Below are positions 37,591 to 50,050 of a stretch of DNA of 64,000 nt, one piece after another; position 1 is the first letter of the stretch; every line of letters begins with the position of its first letter. Origin of the DNA: Thinopyrum elongatum. Its lineage: Eukaryota > Streptophyta > Magnoliopsida > Poales > Poaceae. The DNA is taken from positions 520,602,929 through 520,666,928 of the forward strand of contig CM022297.1 in assembly GCA_011799875.1 (NCBI GenBank), read 5' to 3'. The position numbers and the translations under genes were made by a program. Under the pieces are notes generated by a model that had not been told where the DNA came from, did not search any database, and saw only the letters and a program-made list of their open reading frames with translations.

Positions 37591-38078
37591 CAACATTAGT
37601 CGGCCAAAGACCATATTGAAATTTATTTTATCAGATAATTTTTTTTTGCAGCATGGTAAAATGTTCTTTTAGTTTGTATGAAAATTGCAAAATCGAATAA
37701 TAATTGGTGAAATCTCAGCCAACCGAGGTAGAGACATATACTTTTTTTTTTGCGAGAAGAGGTAGAGATACGCTCCCAAGGAAACAAAATGAACCTACAC
37801 ATCCTATACTGCCCCGCAATAGTAAAATTTAGCTGGATCTTATCAGCAGCCAGCATCACATTCTCCAGACGTCGACATGAAAATGATAACATATACTGTG
37901 CCAGCAGCACCCTCACTCGCCACCGCACGGCGCCTCTACGTAGGGTGATCCGTGGTATATGTATACACGTTTGTCCCCATTGAGAAAGCCATGGCACCTG
38001 CAGTTTGGACTTGGCATGTGTCGCCAAATGCAGAAATTCTTTTCTAAACGATCCGGTGGAGCGCAGGAAAGGGACTGA

Positions 38079-39245
38079 AGTAAATTGCAGAAAACCACCA
38101 CTTTGAAGTCTAGGTTTGCAGAAAACACTACATTACATTTTTTCGACAAAAAAATCACGTCTTGCGTAATTTTTTTGCAAAAAACACTGATCGGCGGATT
38201 TGGCTGAATTGAGCATGTTTATGACAGATTGGGCTCACTAGTCAGGCTGACGTGGCACCGCCTAAGTAACTGCAACGTTGGCTAACGTTATCGTCATGTG
38301 TGGCCCTGTAGGGTCCACCTGTTAAGGCCGCTGCACCTATTCGTGAATTCGTATAGATCGATCCGCTGCTGCTCGCCGAGTCCGCCGCGCGCCGCGCCGG
38401 CTGCTGCCGCGCCTCGCTGCTCGCCGCGTCCGCCGTGCGCCGCACCCGCTGCTGTCGCGCATCGCGGCTCGCCGCGCCCGTCCTGCGCCGCGCCTCGCTG
38501 CTCGCCACGTCCGCCGCTCGCCGCGCCGCTGCTGCTGGCCGCGTCCGCCGCACGACGCGCCCGCGACTGCTGCACCTCGCCGCTCACCACGTCCGCCGCT
38601 CGCCGCGCCCGCTGCTGCTGGCCGCGTCCGCCGCTCGCCGCGCCCGCGGCCGCCGCGCGCCGGCCCTGCTGCTCGCCATGTGTGCTGCTGCTCGCCTCGC
38701 CGTGCCCGCCGCATGCGGCGCTTGCTGATAGCCGGCACTGCTGCTCGCCACGCGTGTTGCTGTTGCGGCTCGAGCCGCCATGGCCTCGTCCCGCCCCTGG
38801 CCGAGGCAGAGGCCGCCGGCGGCCCCGCCCCCGGTCGAGCGTGCCGCGCCCGCTGCATGCTACTCGTCGGCCCTGCTGCTCACTACCGCTGCTCTCCGCG
38901 CGTGCTGTTGTTGGTGCTTGAGTCGCCATGGCCTCATCCCGCCCCACCGCCGACCTGTGTGTTGCACGCCAGTTGCTCGATGAAATGCTTAAGAGAGGAT
39001 TGTTACACTGACAAATGGGGCCATGTGGAGCAAAACGATTCGATGTAACGGTGTGAAAATTTTGTGTCACGTCAGCCTGACTGGCGGGCCTCATCTGTCA
39101 TAATCTCACTTAACAGAGGCTGATCCGCCGATCGGTGGTTTTTACAAAAATATTACACAAGACGTGGTGTTTTCTGCAAAAAAATATAATATAGTGTTTT
39201 CTGCAAACCTAGCCTTCAAAGCGGTGGTTTCATGCAATTTACTCG
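38079..39245. mobile_element. Terminal-inverted-repeat element with GC-rich core, 9-bp TSD
   Basis: The left arm begins AGTAAATTGCAGAAAACCAC, and the right arm, inverted, begins (CG)AGTAAATTGCATGAAACC. The arms are roughly 190 bp long. The 9-bp duplication AGGGACTGA at 38070-38078 and 39246-39254 points to the Mutator superfamily. The core (38350-38930) is a degenerate repeat of CGCCGCGCCCGCTGCTGCTG-like sequence, very unlike the AT-rich arms. No transposase is present. Confidence 0.8.
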
Positions 39246-39254
39246 AGGGACTGA

Positions 39255-39506
39255 CACTGGCCAGCGCCACCGTGCGAGATGTCGGCATCTTCTTTTGACC
39301 TGCGCCGGCGTCTCGTCGTCACTCCGATACCGTGAGACGCAGTGTATCTACGAGTCTAGGGCGAGATAGCCGCGTGCTTGAGTTGTTGACTACTGGACTG
39401 GACTGGTCCAGTGTGCTGTGTGCTCAAACGACGTGCGGGATAATATTATTGTTTGTATGCACGCATGTGCCGACGCTCGACAAGTGAAGGAGCACTTTGC
39501 TCTCTC
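39255..39506. other. Short intergenic spacer
   Basis: No feature recognised. It ends in a CT-rich run at about 39498-39509. Confidence 0.4.
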
Positions 39507-40385
39507 TCTCTTTTTTTTTGGACAGGTGAGGGATCCCGAAGGATCCCGAGACTACTTTATTCAGGGAACAGAAAGATAGTACATGTTACAACCATAACCA
39601 GAAGAAAACTGAAAATTACATGCAAGTCCCTGGACTTTTGCAGATAGGACCTCAAACAGAGAAATAGAAACGCCATCGGGTCCATAGCCTCCGCTCGGTT
39701 TGCACCTCGCCGTCGCCGGGGACAGCGCCACTTGGGGCGACGAAGCTGCCATGGCCACAGCCATGACCACCGACCGGATGCCGAACTGCCTCCCTTTGGG
39801 CATCTAGCCGGGAGGAAATGGGTAGGCCGCCCTTCGACCAGAAGAATCGGCAACGAGATTGAAGAGACCGCCCAGCGGCGTCGCTCTTTCATGAAGATCG
39901 CCGATGATGTGCTCCTCCCCGAATGGCAGATCTGAAAGCTCAGACCAACCATCTTGCTACCTTCACCACCATGGCGACCAGCAGCAAGACAAGTAGGCCA
40001 AGGCCTGATCTGCAGCTCAAGGACACAGGAAACTGCGGTACCAAGATGCGTACCTTCTCCGGCGAGTAGAACTCCGGCTACCAACGCCGCAGCCCACATC
40101 TCAAACCGAAAAAGAGGAGACGCCAGATCCGCTATATTCAAGCAACAAAACAAAAACACCCTAAGTCTACGGGCGGACACACCCTCCCTCCTTTCCCACT
40201 CCAGCCGGCGACGCCGACGGAGGAGAGAGGAGGGAGGGGGCCGCAGTCCACGGCAGCTGGCCGACTTCAAGCAAGACGAAAGAGAAGAGAAAGGGAGGAA
40301 GAGCGAGAGGTCTCCTAGGGCCAATCGGGAGGCGGCCCGGGAGAGAGGATAGGAAGAGAAGGTGAAATTCCCCTTCTCTCTCTCT
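39507..40385 (-). mobile_element. Retroposon in minus orientation
   Basis: It begins with a T-run at 39510-39518 (poly-A tail on the minus strand) and ends in a CT-rich stretch at 40375-40392. A similar CT-rich stretch precedes the T-run, so the target duplication may lie within CTCTCTCTCTC. The 5' (right) half is GC-rich. A 255-codon minus-strand frame (40324-39557) passes through the body, but its composition (Arg, Ser and Leu patches) resembles no protein family and there is no reverse transcriptase. Same general architecture as the insertions at 31632-32664 and 56892-61748. Confidence 0.55.
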
Positions 40386-41255
40386 CTCTCTCGGTGGATG
40401 GGAACGAACGAACTAAGCGTAGAGCATCTCCAACAAGAGATGTAAATTTAAAGATGTAAAATAGGTGTTGTATAATTTACATCATCAAAAAGTGATTTTT
40501 ACACACTACTAGGGAAAACCTTATACACAGAATCTTACCAGTAGCGCGTGTTAAAATGAGGCGTTACTGCTACTTAGCAGCAGCGCGTGGTCAGAAAGGG
40601 CGCTACTGCTATTCACTTAGCAGTAGCACGGCAGGAATAAAACGTGCTACCACTATAATTGCCACACCGTTGCCGACATGCTAGGTATATTAGTAGTGCC
40701 CTTCTGCAAACCGCGCTACTGCTAACAAATTAGTAGTAGCGCGCTTTTAGGGTAGGGCGCTACTGTTAAGTTTGAACTTGTTCACATGGCGGGCCTAGCT
40801 TAGCAGTAGCGAGTTTGTGAGGAGCGCGCTACTGCTACGGATTTTAGCAGCAGCGCGTTTTCCTTTCCCACGCTACTGCTAAAGCTATTTTGACATAACC
40901 CCCCCCCCCCACCCCCCCCCGCGGGCTTCCCTCTCTGCTTCCTCCCCCAATTCCCCACCTCTCTCTTCTCCCCCTGTCCGCCGCCTCGGCCCGCCCTCGC
41001 CTCGCCCTCGCGGAGCCCCTGCCCTCGCTCTCCGCCGGAGTCTGCCCTCGACGCGCCGCGTGCGTGTGCCTCCTCCTCCTCGACCTCGCCGACCCCTGCC
41101 CCCACTCTCCGCCCGTCTCCCTCGACCCCGCCTCCCGCCGTCTCCCCCCCGACCCGCCTCGCCGCGCCTCGGTGGCGCCGTCTCACCCCGACCCTATCTC
41201 TCTCTCCGCCCTCTGTAAGCACTCTCCCCTCCCCTCTTCTCTGCTCTCTGCTTTC

Positions 41256-41262
<7 letters not shown>

Positions 41263-41296
<34 letters not shown>
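41263..41296. repeat. (CT)17 microsatellite
   Basis: An uninterrupted CT dinucleotide run within the CACTA interior, preceded by less perfect CT-rich sequence from about 41215. It should be length-variable between individuals. Confidence 0.95.
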
Positions 41297-41298
<2 letters not shown>

Positions 41299-41300
<2 letters not shown>

Positions 41301-41850
41301 ATGAACCCTAGCTATTTAGTGCTAGTTAGTATGAACCCTAGGCTATTTTTTAGTGCTAGTTATTTAATTAGAATTAGTATGAACCCTAGTTAATTAGGCA
41401 GTATGAACCCTAGTTAAAAAAAATCCTAGGACAGATTAGTGGCTATTTTTTAGTGGTAGTTAGTATGAACCCTAGGTTTCAAACTATTGCTATTTTTTAG
41501 TTAAAGCAATTGTTGCTATTTAATTTTTTTAGTTAAAGCAATTGTTGCTATTTAAAAAACAGAATCACTATGAACCCTAGTTAATTAGGTGGTATGAACC
41601 CTATTAAAAAAACAGAATTTGGACATGTGATATATTTTTGTTCAAGTTCTATATTTTTCTTCAAGTTCTAAAAAAACAGAATTTGGACATGTGATATAAT
41701 TAGGTGGTATGAACCCTATTTAAAAAAACTTCTTGCATTTTTCTTTAAGTTCTATTTGGACATGTGATATAATTTGGACATGTGATATAATTTGGACATG
41801 TGATGTTTTGGACATGTCATATTTGAAAAATGATGATTATGTGTAGGGTA
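41299..41850. repeat. Short AT-rich interspersed repeats inside the CACTA element
   Basis: TATGAACCCTAG recurs about seven times between 41299 and 41610. The phrase TTTGGACATGTGATATAA recurs in tandem at about 41630-41800. This is internal filler of a non-autonomous element with no coding function that I can see. Confidence 0.7.
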
Positions 41851-42430
41851 AATGATCCGAGCGGTTCTCGGGCACCAGCCATAAAGGGTTCAAAAGCAGA
41901 CAAGAAGCAGAAGCTAGTTATTTGAGGTTCACGGTAACGCGATAGAGGATTCATAACCGCCGCCTCATGTACTGCATAGTTCGGCTCTCCCTCATAGTGA
42001 TAGCTCTTCTTGTCTATATCATTGTTTAGATGGATGACGATATAGTTACAAGTATTCCAAACATCTCATAACATGTATCGCTATTTCGAGATGATGACAA
42101 GAGACAACATTTTGTGTTGGATGATGATTATGATGATGACATGATCGATTTGATGAGACTATTTGTATGTGTATGATATGATCAGATTTGTATGTGTATG
42201 ATATGCTAGAGACTATTGTATAAAACCCAAAACAAAATTCAGCAACACAAAACATGGAGCAGATTTTTTTCCAGAAACTAATAACAGTAGCGCGGGGTAT
42301 GGCTTTAGCAGCAGCGAGGTCTTAGCAGTAGCGCCTTTTATACTATGGCGCTACAGATATTAGCAGCAGCGCGTTTTTGCGACGACCGCTACTGCTATCC
42401 CAAGATAGTAGTAGCACGGGTCAACACGCG

Positions 42431-45400
42431 TGTGACAACCCCGGCTTAATCATGCACTAACCATACACGCAAATGCACACGATCAAGCCTAAGGACTCAC
42501 TTGAAGATATCACAACACAACTCTAAAACATAAATAAAGTCATACAAGCTTTATATTACAAGCCAGGGCCTCGAGGGCTCGAATACGTAGCTCGATGGCA
42601 TACAAGTGTCAGCGGAAGCATCAGATATCTGGGTACAGATATATTACAGAAATAGAGATAAGCCTTTTAGAAAGGCGGGGCAAAATAAAATACTACGATC
42701 GAAAGGCGTAGGCCTCCTGCCTAGGACCCTCCGAATCCTACTCCTGGTCGTCAGTCGGCTCCTCGTAGTAGTACTCGCCGGGAGGGTAGTAGTAGTAGTT
42801 GTAGTCGACGACGGGGGCGGCTATCTCAGGGGCTCCATCATCTGGCGGTGACAATGGGATATGGGGAGAAAAAGAAAGTAAAGCAACCGTGAGTACTCAT
42901 CCGAAGTACTCAGCAAGCAAGGATCTACACTACATATGCAACATTTTCAAAGGAGGGCTGTTTATGTGGACTGGTCTGCAGAAATGCCAGAATAGAGGGG
43001 AAAAGCCTAGTCCTATCGAAGACTAGCATCTTCAATCATCTTCATCGATCTTGCAGCATTAGAAGAGTGCAGATTAACATAATGTAAAGTAGTAGTAGTG
43101 TTATCAACCTCGCCCAGAGATTCTTCCTCAACTCCCTGCGAGAAAGCAATCCCAGAGCCATACTATCCAGTATCATCTCAAGTCATCAGTTCTAGTTGTA
43201 CCGATCGGGATACAACTCCGAGTGTCCGTTACCGTAGGACAGGCTATCGATAGATTAGTTCTTCCCTGCAGGGGTGCACCAACTTACCCACCACGCTCGC
43301 TTAACTCCGGCCGGACACACTTTTCTGGGTCATGCCCGGCCTCGGCTAAGCAACACGCCGCAACCCGACCAAATACTTAATAGAGAGGTCAGCACGCCGG
43401 ACTAAACCTATGCCCCCAGGGGTCTTGGGCCATCGCCCCGAGAACTCCTGCATGTTGCGAGGGCGGCCGAGAGCAGACCTAGCAACCCCTTATTACAAGC
43501 GCAGTTGCGTAACCAATCCAACTCGGCGCGCGCCGCTCAGTCGCTGACGTCCATTAAGCTTCGGCTGAAGTATACGACGCAGAACGCCCATACTATGCCC
43601 ACGTGATGGTTAGTGCTATCAGGCCAGAGGCCCCTCGGATCAAATATCCAAACCGTTAGTGTGTTGGTAGTGCGGTAACGAGCAGAGACTCACGAAAGAT
43701 GTGACCCCGTCGCCCCGTCTCGAGGACTTGCGGCAAGGGCTAGGAATGCCCGGCCACGCCTCGTGTTCAACTCTCGGGCACCATCCAGGTCCACCCGATT
43801 CCACATCACTCGCAATTAAGCTCGCGCGGGTCCCCCTCAGGGCCGACTCGTCTTTAGTAACATGTTTCAGTGTAAAGTCATAGTAACAATGGTAACCGTG
43901 TGTCTAACACCAAGGGGAACCCTGAGGAATCACCCTCGATGGAATTCCCTCTGATGTTACCGTCAAGGTGAACGAAGGAGGAATCACCCTCGAGGTCCAC
44001 TCTTGAGGAGTTGCGCGACGGTGTCGTTATCGGGGGTGGTGTAGGAGGAATCACCCTCGCTGACCACGCCCGATTAACTAACCTACAAGGTTATCATCAG
44101 AAGTGCTGACGAGGTATCACCCTCGGCACTCGATAGTAACCCAGTAGTGTCGAGCAACTAAGGGGAAGTGACGTGCGGTGCCGGGGCCTGGTCTTCGATC
44201 CCGTTGCTCGGGTCTTCTGATAATCCAGCGGGGCAGTCGGGACAAGTGGGGTCTCTGATGGGTCTCTACCCAGCCTATACTAAACAGTTTAGGATAAGCA
44301 GGTAGGTAACAATAGCAGGTTACAATAAACAGGCTATGCAGCAGATATAGGATAACAGTAACAGCAGCAACTTCTAATGCAAGCATAAGAGAGAGAAGAA
44401 TAGGCGATATCGGTATGCTCAAAGGGGGGGGGGGGTGCTTGCCTGGAAGCTCGGTGGCAAGGGTCTAATCGTCTAGGATGTTGTCGTACTCCGGAGCTGC
44501 GTCTGCCTCGGGAGCTACGTCGACGTCGGGGTCTATCGAGAGAGAAGAGGGGGAGGAAACAGATAAATGCACAGCAAACGATGCAATACAGGGCATGCTA
44601 TGCTACGATGCAGTGCAGGGTTGCCTAAAGATGCATCGAGGTCATTTTAGTTATTATAGGATTAAGGTGGGGTTTATTTACCGGTGATTATGCACTATTC
44701 ATCTACCGGATACGGCCTCGAAGTTGCGGTTTCATCTATGTAGGGTGTTCCGACATGGAAACAGACGGCACGATCAAATTCGTCTCGTCGTTCTGATCAA
44801 CTTTCATGTTTTAAGTTTTTCGATCTGAGCTACGGTTTAAAAGTTATTAATTTCCAAAGTTTAAATGATTTTCTGGAATTATTTTTATTAACAGAAATGT
44901 TTTATGATGTCAGCATGACATCACTGTGATGTCAGCAGTCAACAACGGCTGAGCAGAGTCAAACCTGACATGTGGGTCCAGTGGGACCCACATGTCAGCC
45001 TCTGTTAAGACTAACAGTGAGTTAATCTAAGTAACAGGGTTAATTAGGGGGTGGGCCCCATCTGTCAGTGAGACATTATTCTAACTAATTAGTTTTTATT
45101 TATTTAATCATTTATTAGATTAATTAGCAGAGGGGGACCCACATGTCAGTGGCTGGGCTCGGCCCAGTCAGCACGTTGACCCGAGTCAACGGGGTCAACA
45201 GGACCCACCGGGGCCACTGGCAGTGTCCCAGGGTGGACCCCACGCCTGGCCACGTCGGCTGGCCGACGACTGGACGCCGGCGTGCACGAAAACATGGCAG
45301 AGGCCTCGGGCCTCGTCGGATTTCGCCTATAGGCCACCATTCGGCGCGCGGGGGGGGGGGGGGGGGGGGGGGGTGCGTTCGAACGAGCCAAGGGAGCCGC

Positions 45401-46657
45401 GTCCAGTGGTGGTGGTGGTTTCGCCGGAATCTGTCGAAATCGTCGCCGGCGTCGAGCAACAGCGGCGCCGGAGTTCAGGCTTCAATGGAACCGGGGCTGC
45501 GGAGCACTAGGAAGCGCGCGCGCGTGCACTACGTGCTCCTGGAAGCACCAGGAGCTCGCTGGTGGGCTCAGGTGAGCATGACAGCGGCTCTGCCACGGTG
45601 GCGAAGCGATCTGCGGCGACCGGAGCTCGGGTTCGACGCCGAGCTATCTACTGCGCGATTTAGAGGTCCTAGAGGCACGGGGAGGGAAGCATGCTCACCT
45701 GGTGGCACGCACGTAAGGCCGTTGGGGGGATTAGTAGCTGCAGCGGCTCGCCGGAGACGGAGGAAATCGACGGCGTCCCGAGGAAGAAGACGACGTGCCC
45801 GGGCGTTGCCGTGCTCTTCAGCTCCCTCCAGTTGCTCCAGTGGACGTGGCCGACCACGGCGCCTCTCCCAGGCACCTTCAGGCGATGCGGGAAGGCCGCT
45901 GGCCACGGCGGTGAGGCAGCGCGGCGACGGCGGCGCTCTGCTACGGATCTGGAGGAGGAAAAGGGAAGGGGAGGAGCGAGCCGAGCGAGGGGGAGAAAGG
46001 GGAGAGTGACAGGGAGGTCCAGGGGGGAGTGGACGAGCTCGCCCTTATCCCTTCGCGGCGTCGGTGGCGTCGGCGTGTCGACGCCGCGCCGGCGCTCGCG
46101 TGCTTGGCCAAGGCGCGACCGACACGCAGGGGAGAGAAGGAGGGGATGGGCCAGCTGGGCTGGATCGGGGCCCAGTGCACAGTGCCTCGTTTTATATTTT
46201 CTATTTCTGTTTTGATTTTTCTTTATTTCTTTTCTGTTTTGAAATAGTTAGGCCACTTGTGCTCTTTTACAAAATTTGGGACTTGGCCCAAATATTACAT
46301 TGTGATATTACCTTTCACCAAAAATTGGTTTGGGCAAATTTGAATTTCTTTTGGATTTTATATTATCATTAATGGATTAAATAATTCTGTTTTGGTGCTG
46401 TTTCATGTGGTTTGAGTCATTTAGCTAACTCCATCATCATTGTTTATATTTTTGTAAGTGCTTCTGGATTATTTACTATTTAGTGAACATTTTTCCCATA
46501 GTGTTTGAGCAAATTTATTTTGCACTTTTGAATTTGAGTTGATTTTCAGAGAAGTTTTTGAATTGTTGGGATTAACCACTATGACTAGGCACTGCAAATG
46601 AGATGACTTGGCATCATTGACAGTTGATCACAGGGGGAATTACACAGGGGTGTTACA
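42431..46657 (-). repeat. 3' LTR of the gypsy element (left), 4227 bp
   Basis: Read on the plus strand it starts TGTGACAACCCCGGCTTAAT and ends GGGGTGTTACA, with TG...CA ends in either direction. It is nearly identical to the LTR at 52487-56706, with four differences in the first 200 bp and scattered substitutions after that. Distinctive parts: a Tyr-rich frame ending at 42738, a motif GAGG(A/T)ATCACCCTCG repeated four times (43924, 43978, 44045, 44111), an acidic frame near 44460-44545 and a G-run of about 24 bases at 45350-45373 that the other LTR lacks. Confidence 0.95.
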
Positions 46658-46671
46658 AATTCTCCTCCTCT
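46658..46671 (-). promoter_or_regulatory. Polypurine tract
   Basis: On the minus strand AGAGGAGGAGAATT lies directly before the 3' LTR. It is the expected primer site for plus-strand DNA synthesis during reverse transcription. Confidence 0.85.
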
Positions 46672-46695
46672 AAAAGAAATTCTCGTCCCGAGAAT

Positions 46696-48003
46696 TCAGG
46701 AGGAAGAAGGGAAGAGGGCGGGGTATTCCTTGCGAAGATGATCCTCGCGTTCCCAAGTGGCTTCATCTTCAGTGTGGTTCGACCACTGCACTTTCAGGAA
46801 CTTGGTCGTCTTCTGAAGAGTTCGACGTTCAGCTTCATCAAGGATGCGAACCGGATGCTCCTTATAAGGGAGGTCATCTTGCAAATTGAGCATCTCGTGA
46901 TCCACTGCGCGGTGCGGAGATTCCTTGAAGCATTTTCGGAGTTGCGACACGTGGAAGACATCATGGATATGAGAGAATTGTGGTGGCAACTCCAATTTAT
47001 ATGCCACCTGTCCACGTCTGGCAACAATGCGAAAGGGACCAATATAGCGAGGAGCTAGCTTGCCCTTGATTCCGAATCGATGGGTGCCCTTCATAGGAGT
47101 GACACGAAGATAAGCTTGATCACCTGGTTGATAAGTCAGACCCCATCGTTTGCGATCATAGTTGCTCTTCTGGCGGTCCTGAGCCGCTTTGAGATTTTGT
47201 CGGACAATTCTGACTTGTTCTTCAGCGTGTTGGATAATGTCCGGTCCCACGAGAGGTCGTTCCCCAGTTTCTGACCAATTCAGAGGGGTTCGACACTTAC
47301 GTCCGTATAGCACTTCGAATGGAGCCATCTTGAAACTGGCTTGATAACTGTTATTATAAGAGAATTCGGCAAATGGAAGAGATTCTTCCCACTTCTTTCC
47401 GAATGATATAACACAAGCCCGAATCATATCTTCAAGTACTTGATTAACTCGCTCGACTTGGCCTTGGGATTGAGGATGATAAGCTGAACTCCATGTAATG
47501 TGAGTTCCCATAGCTTCTTGGAAACTTTCCCAGAACTTGGACGTGAAAAGACCGCCACGGTCCGAACTGATCTCCTTGGGAATACCGTGGAGTGAAACGA
47601 TTCTGGAGATATACAGTTCTGCTAGCTGGCTAGTAGTGATAGTCTCCTTGACAGGCAGAAAATGAGCAACCTTGGAAAGTTGGTCGACGACGACAAGAAT
47701 AGCATCGTGACCTTTCTGAGATTTGGGAAGACCAGTAATGAAATCCATTTGCACCTTATCCCACTTCCACAAAGGAATAGGGAGTGGTTGAAGAATTCCA
47801 GCAGGCTTCTGATGTTCTACTTTCACGCGACGACATACGTCACATTCAGCAACATATCGAGCAATGTCCTGCTTCATTCTAGACCACCAGTACCTTTGTC
47901 GAAGATCACGATACATCTTGGTGCTACCCGGATGGATAGACAACGGTGTATCATGTGCTTCTTTCATAACCTTATCAGTCATAAGCTCGAATCGAGGTAC
48001 CAT
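46696..48003 (-). pseudogene. Integrase part of pol, with chromodomain-like C-terminus
   Basis: The 435-codon open frame covers the whole integrase. Zinc-binding HHCC: His17, His24, Cys54, Cys57. Catalytic core: Asp87 in VQMDFITGLP, Asp148 in ISSDRGGLF, Glu184 in GQVERVNQVLE, with the classic 35-residue spacing between the last two. A GPF motif (RYIGPFRI) follows and the C-terminus (about residues 378-430, HPVRILDE to WEREDHLRKEYP) resembles a chromodomain, used by chromoviruses to target chromatin. The frame starts just after TGA at 48013-48015, in a phrase LYF*DRIMVPRF. The region should be part of the gag-pol polyprotein; the ATG at 48003 is internal and not a true start. Integrase itself is uninterrupted. 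Confidence 0.9.
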
Positions 48004-48130
48004 GATGCGGTCTCAGAAATATAGAGTTCCATCTTCAGCAACTGAGAAATCCCTGTACTTCTCAAGGTGAAGCTCTTTCTTCATCAAGTCAATTTCAGCA
48101 TCTTTGGCTTGCGCTTCCTTAACAGCTTTC

Positions 48131-48502
48131 TCAAGGTATGGCTGTAAGAGAACCCTGCGGAACGATACAGACGTTCAACTTGTGCATTTCTTCATATAGC
48201 TGGGGTTTAGCTTGTTTAACCATGAGGTTATTGCTATTTGACTTGCGGCTCAAGGCATCTGCCATAACGTTAGCCTTGCCAGGGGTATAAGAAATACCAC
48301 AGTCATAGTCCGTAATTGTTTCCAACCATCGTTGCTGACGGAGATTAAGATCCGGTTGAGTGAACAAGTATTTCAGACACTGATGATCGGTATAAATCTC
48401 ACACCTATTACCAAGAAGGTAATGTCGCCATAACTTCAATGCATAGATCACTGCAGCAAGTTCAAGGTCATGCACTGGATAATTTTCTTCATGAGGACGC
48501 AA
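48131..48502 (-). pseudogene. RNase H part of pol
   Basis: In the same frame as the reverse transcriptase segment but cut from it by TGA at 48530-48532. It contains [20 protein letters not shown] and [11 protein letters not shown], the RNase H-like fold with its acidic residues, then [20 protein letters not shown] and ADALSRK, typical of Ty3/gypsy pol. After QGSLTAIP the frame is lost and is not regained before the integrase section. Together with its neighbours this shows that pol is broken at several points. Confidence 0.88.
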
Positions 48503-48529
48503 TTGACGTGAAGCATACGCAATTACTCT

Positions 48530-50050
48530 TCATTCTTGCATTAGGACACAGCCTAATCCCTGACGAGAGGCGTCACAATATATGACAAAGTCCTTAAGAG
48601 AATCAGGAGGAGCAAGCACTGGAGCAGAAGTAAGCTTGTCCTTGAGGGTATGAAAACTCTCCTGACACTTGTCTGTCCACTCAAACTTAACGCCTTTGTG
48701 GAGCAGATTAGTTAGGGGCTTGGCGATGTTGGAAAAGTTCTCGACAAATCGGCGGCAATAACTTGCAAGGCCGAGAAAACTTCGGACTTGCTTGGCATTC
48801 TTTGGAGGAGTCCAGTCAAGAATAGCCTGAACACGCTCCGGGTTAATGGCAATACCGTCCTTGGAAATCACATGTCCAAGGTAGGTCACTTCAGAAAGCC
48901 AGAATTCACATTTGGAGTACTTGGCATACAACTTGTGCTCTCGAAGCCTCTCCAGAACAAGGTGAAGATGTTCGGCATGTTCTTCCTTATTCTTCGAATA
49001 TACTAGAATATCATCCAGATATACCACGACGAACTTGTCGAGGTAATCCATGAATATATAATTCATCAGGCGGGAGAACGTAGCTGGAGCATTCGTTAGG
49101 CCAAATGACATGACGGTGTATTCATAAGAGCCATAACGAGTAACGAAAGCGGTCTTCGGAATATCCTCTTCGCTGACACGGATCTGGTGATAACCCAACC
49201 TTAAGTCAAGTTTAGAGAACACCGAAGATCCAACAAGTTGATCATATAAGTCATTGATCCGGGGAAGCGGATATTTATTCTGAATGGTTGCCTGGTTGAT
49301 AGGACGGTAATCTTGGACCAACCTATTCGTACCATCTTTCTTCTTGACAAAGAGAGACGGTGCTCCCCAGGCAGAGGAACTGGGACGGATGAAGCCCTTC
49401 TTAAGTGATTTATCGATTTCTTCCTTAAGCTCAATAAGGTGATGCACTGGCATCTTGTAAGGACGCTTCGCAATAGGAGTGGTGCCAGGCTTCAAGTCGA
49501 TGACGAACTCGACAGCTCTAGCAGGGGGTATTCCTGGAAGTTCTTCTGGAAAGACATCCTGGAAGTCGCACACGACTGGAATGTTTTCGATCCCCTCAAG
49601 CGGAGAAGCGTTCAACGCATTCAAGGCATAAATCTGAGCCTCGGCGTTCTGAGTGATATGAGCTCGGTAATTCACTAACTCATCTGACGGATGAAGGAGG
49701 TGTACAACTTTACTGGCACAATTAATTGAGGCATAGTGAGCCTTCAACCAATCCATTCCCAGTATAAGGTCAATCGAAGAAGAATTGAGTATAATGGGAG
49801 AAACGCGGAACTTTAACCCTTCAATATCAATGATGACATCGGGACTGAATAAGGAGGCTCGGCATTGACCCGCGGGAGTGTTTACCGCTAGTGGATGTTG
49901 CAAGTTTTCATACTTAATGCCATGCATGAATGCGAATTCTTCCGACATGAATGAATGCGATGCTCCTGAATCAAATAAAACAGATGCTGGTACTGAATTA
50001 ACGAGAAGTGTACCCATCACAGTTTCAGGTTGATCCTGAGCTTCAGCCAT
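48530..50050 (-). pseudogene. Protease and reverse transcriptase part of pol
   Basis: 506 codons. Aspartic protease active site Asp27 in [10 protein letters not shown] (about 20-110, with LILGMDWL near 95-102). The reverse transcriptase region follows at about 170-390: [40 protein letters not shown] and the catalytic YLDD at 344-347 ([12 protein letters not shown]). The connection towards RNase H runs to VLMQE and then stops at TGA. Upstream, the frame is open without a Met through the gag zinc knuckle (about 50205-50160), consistent with one gag-pol polyprotein. The ATG at 50050 is probably internal. Confidence 0.92.

Noticed and set aside
39557..40324. 255-codon minus-strand ORF
   Set aside because: Lies in a retroposon body, has patchy low-complexity composition and no recognisable domain.
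41299..41610. Repeated GAACCCTAG as interstitial telomere or telobox sequence
   Set aside because: The plant telomere unit is CCCTAAA in direct tandem; here the copies are dispersed, end in CCCTAG and sit within CACTA filler.
45143..46009. 288-codon plus-strand ORF in the left LTR
   Set aside because: Runs through the G-tract and GC-rich DNA; in the right LTR the frame is broken soon after the same start, so it is not conserved.
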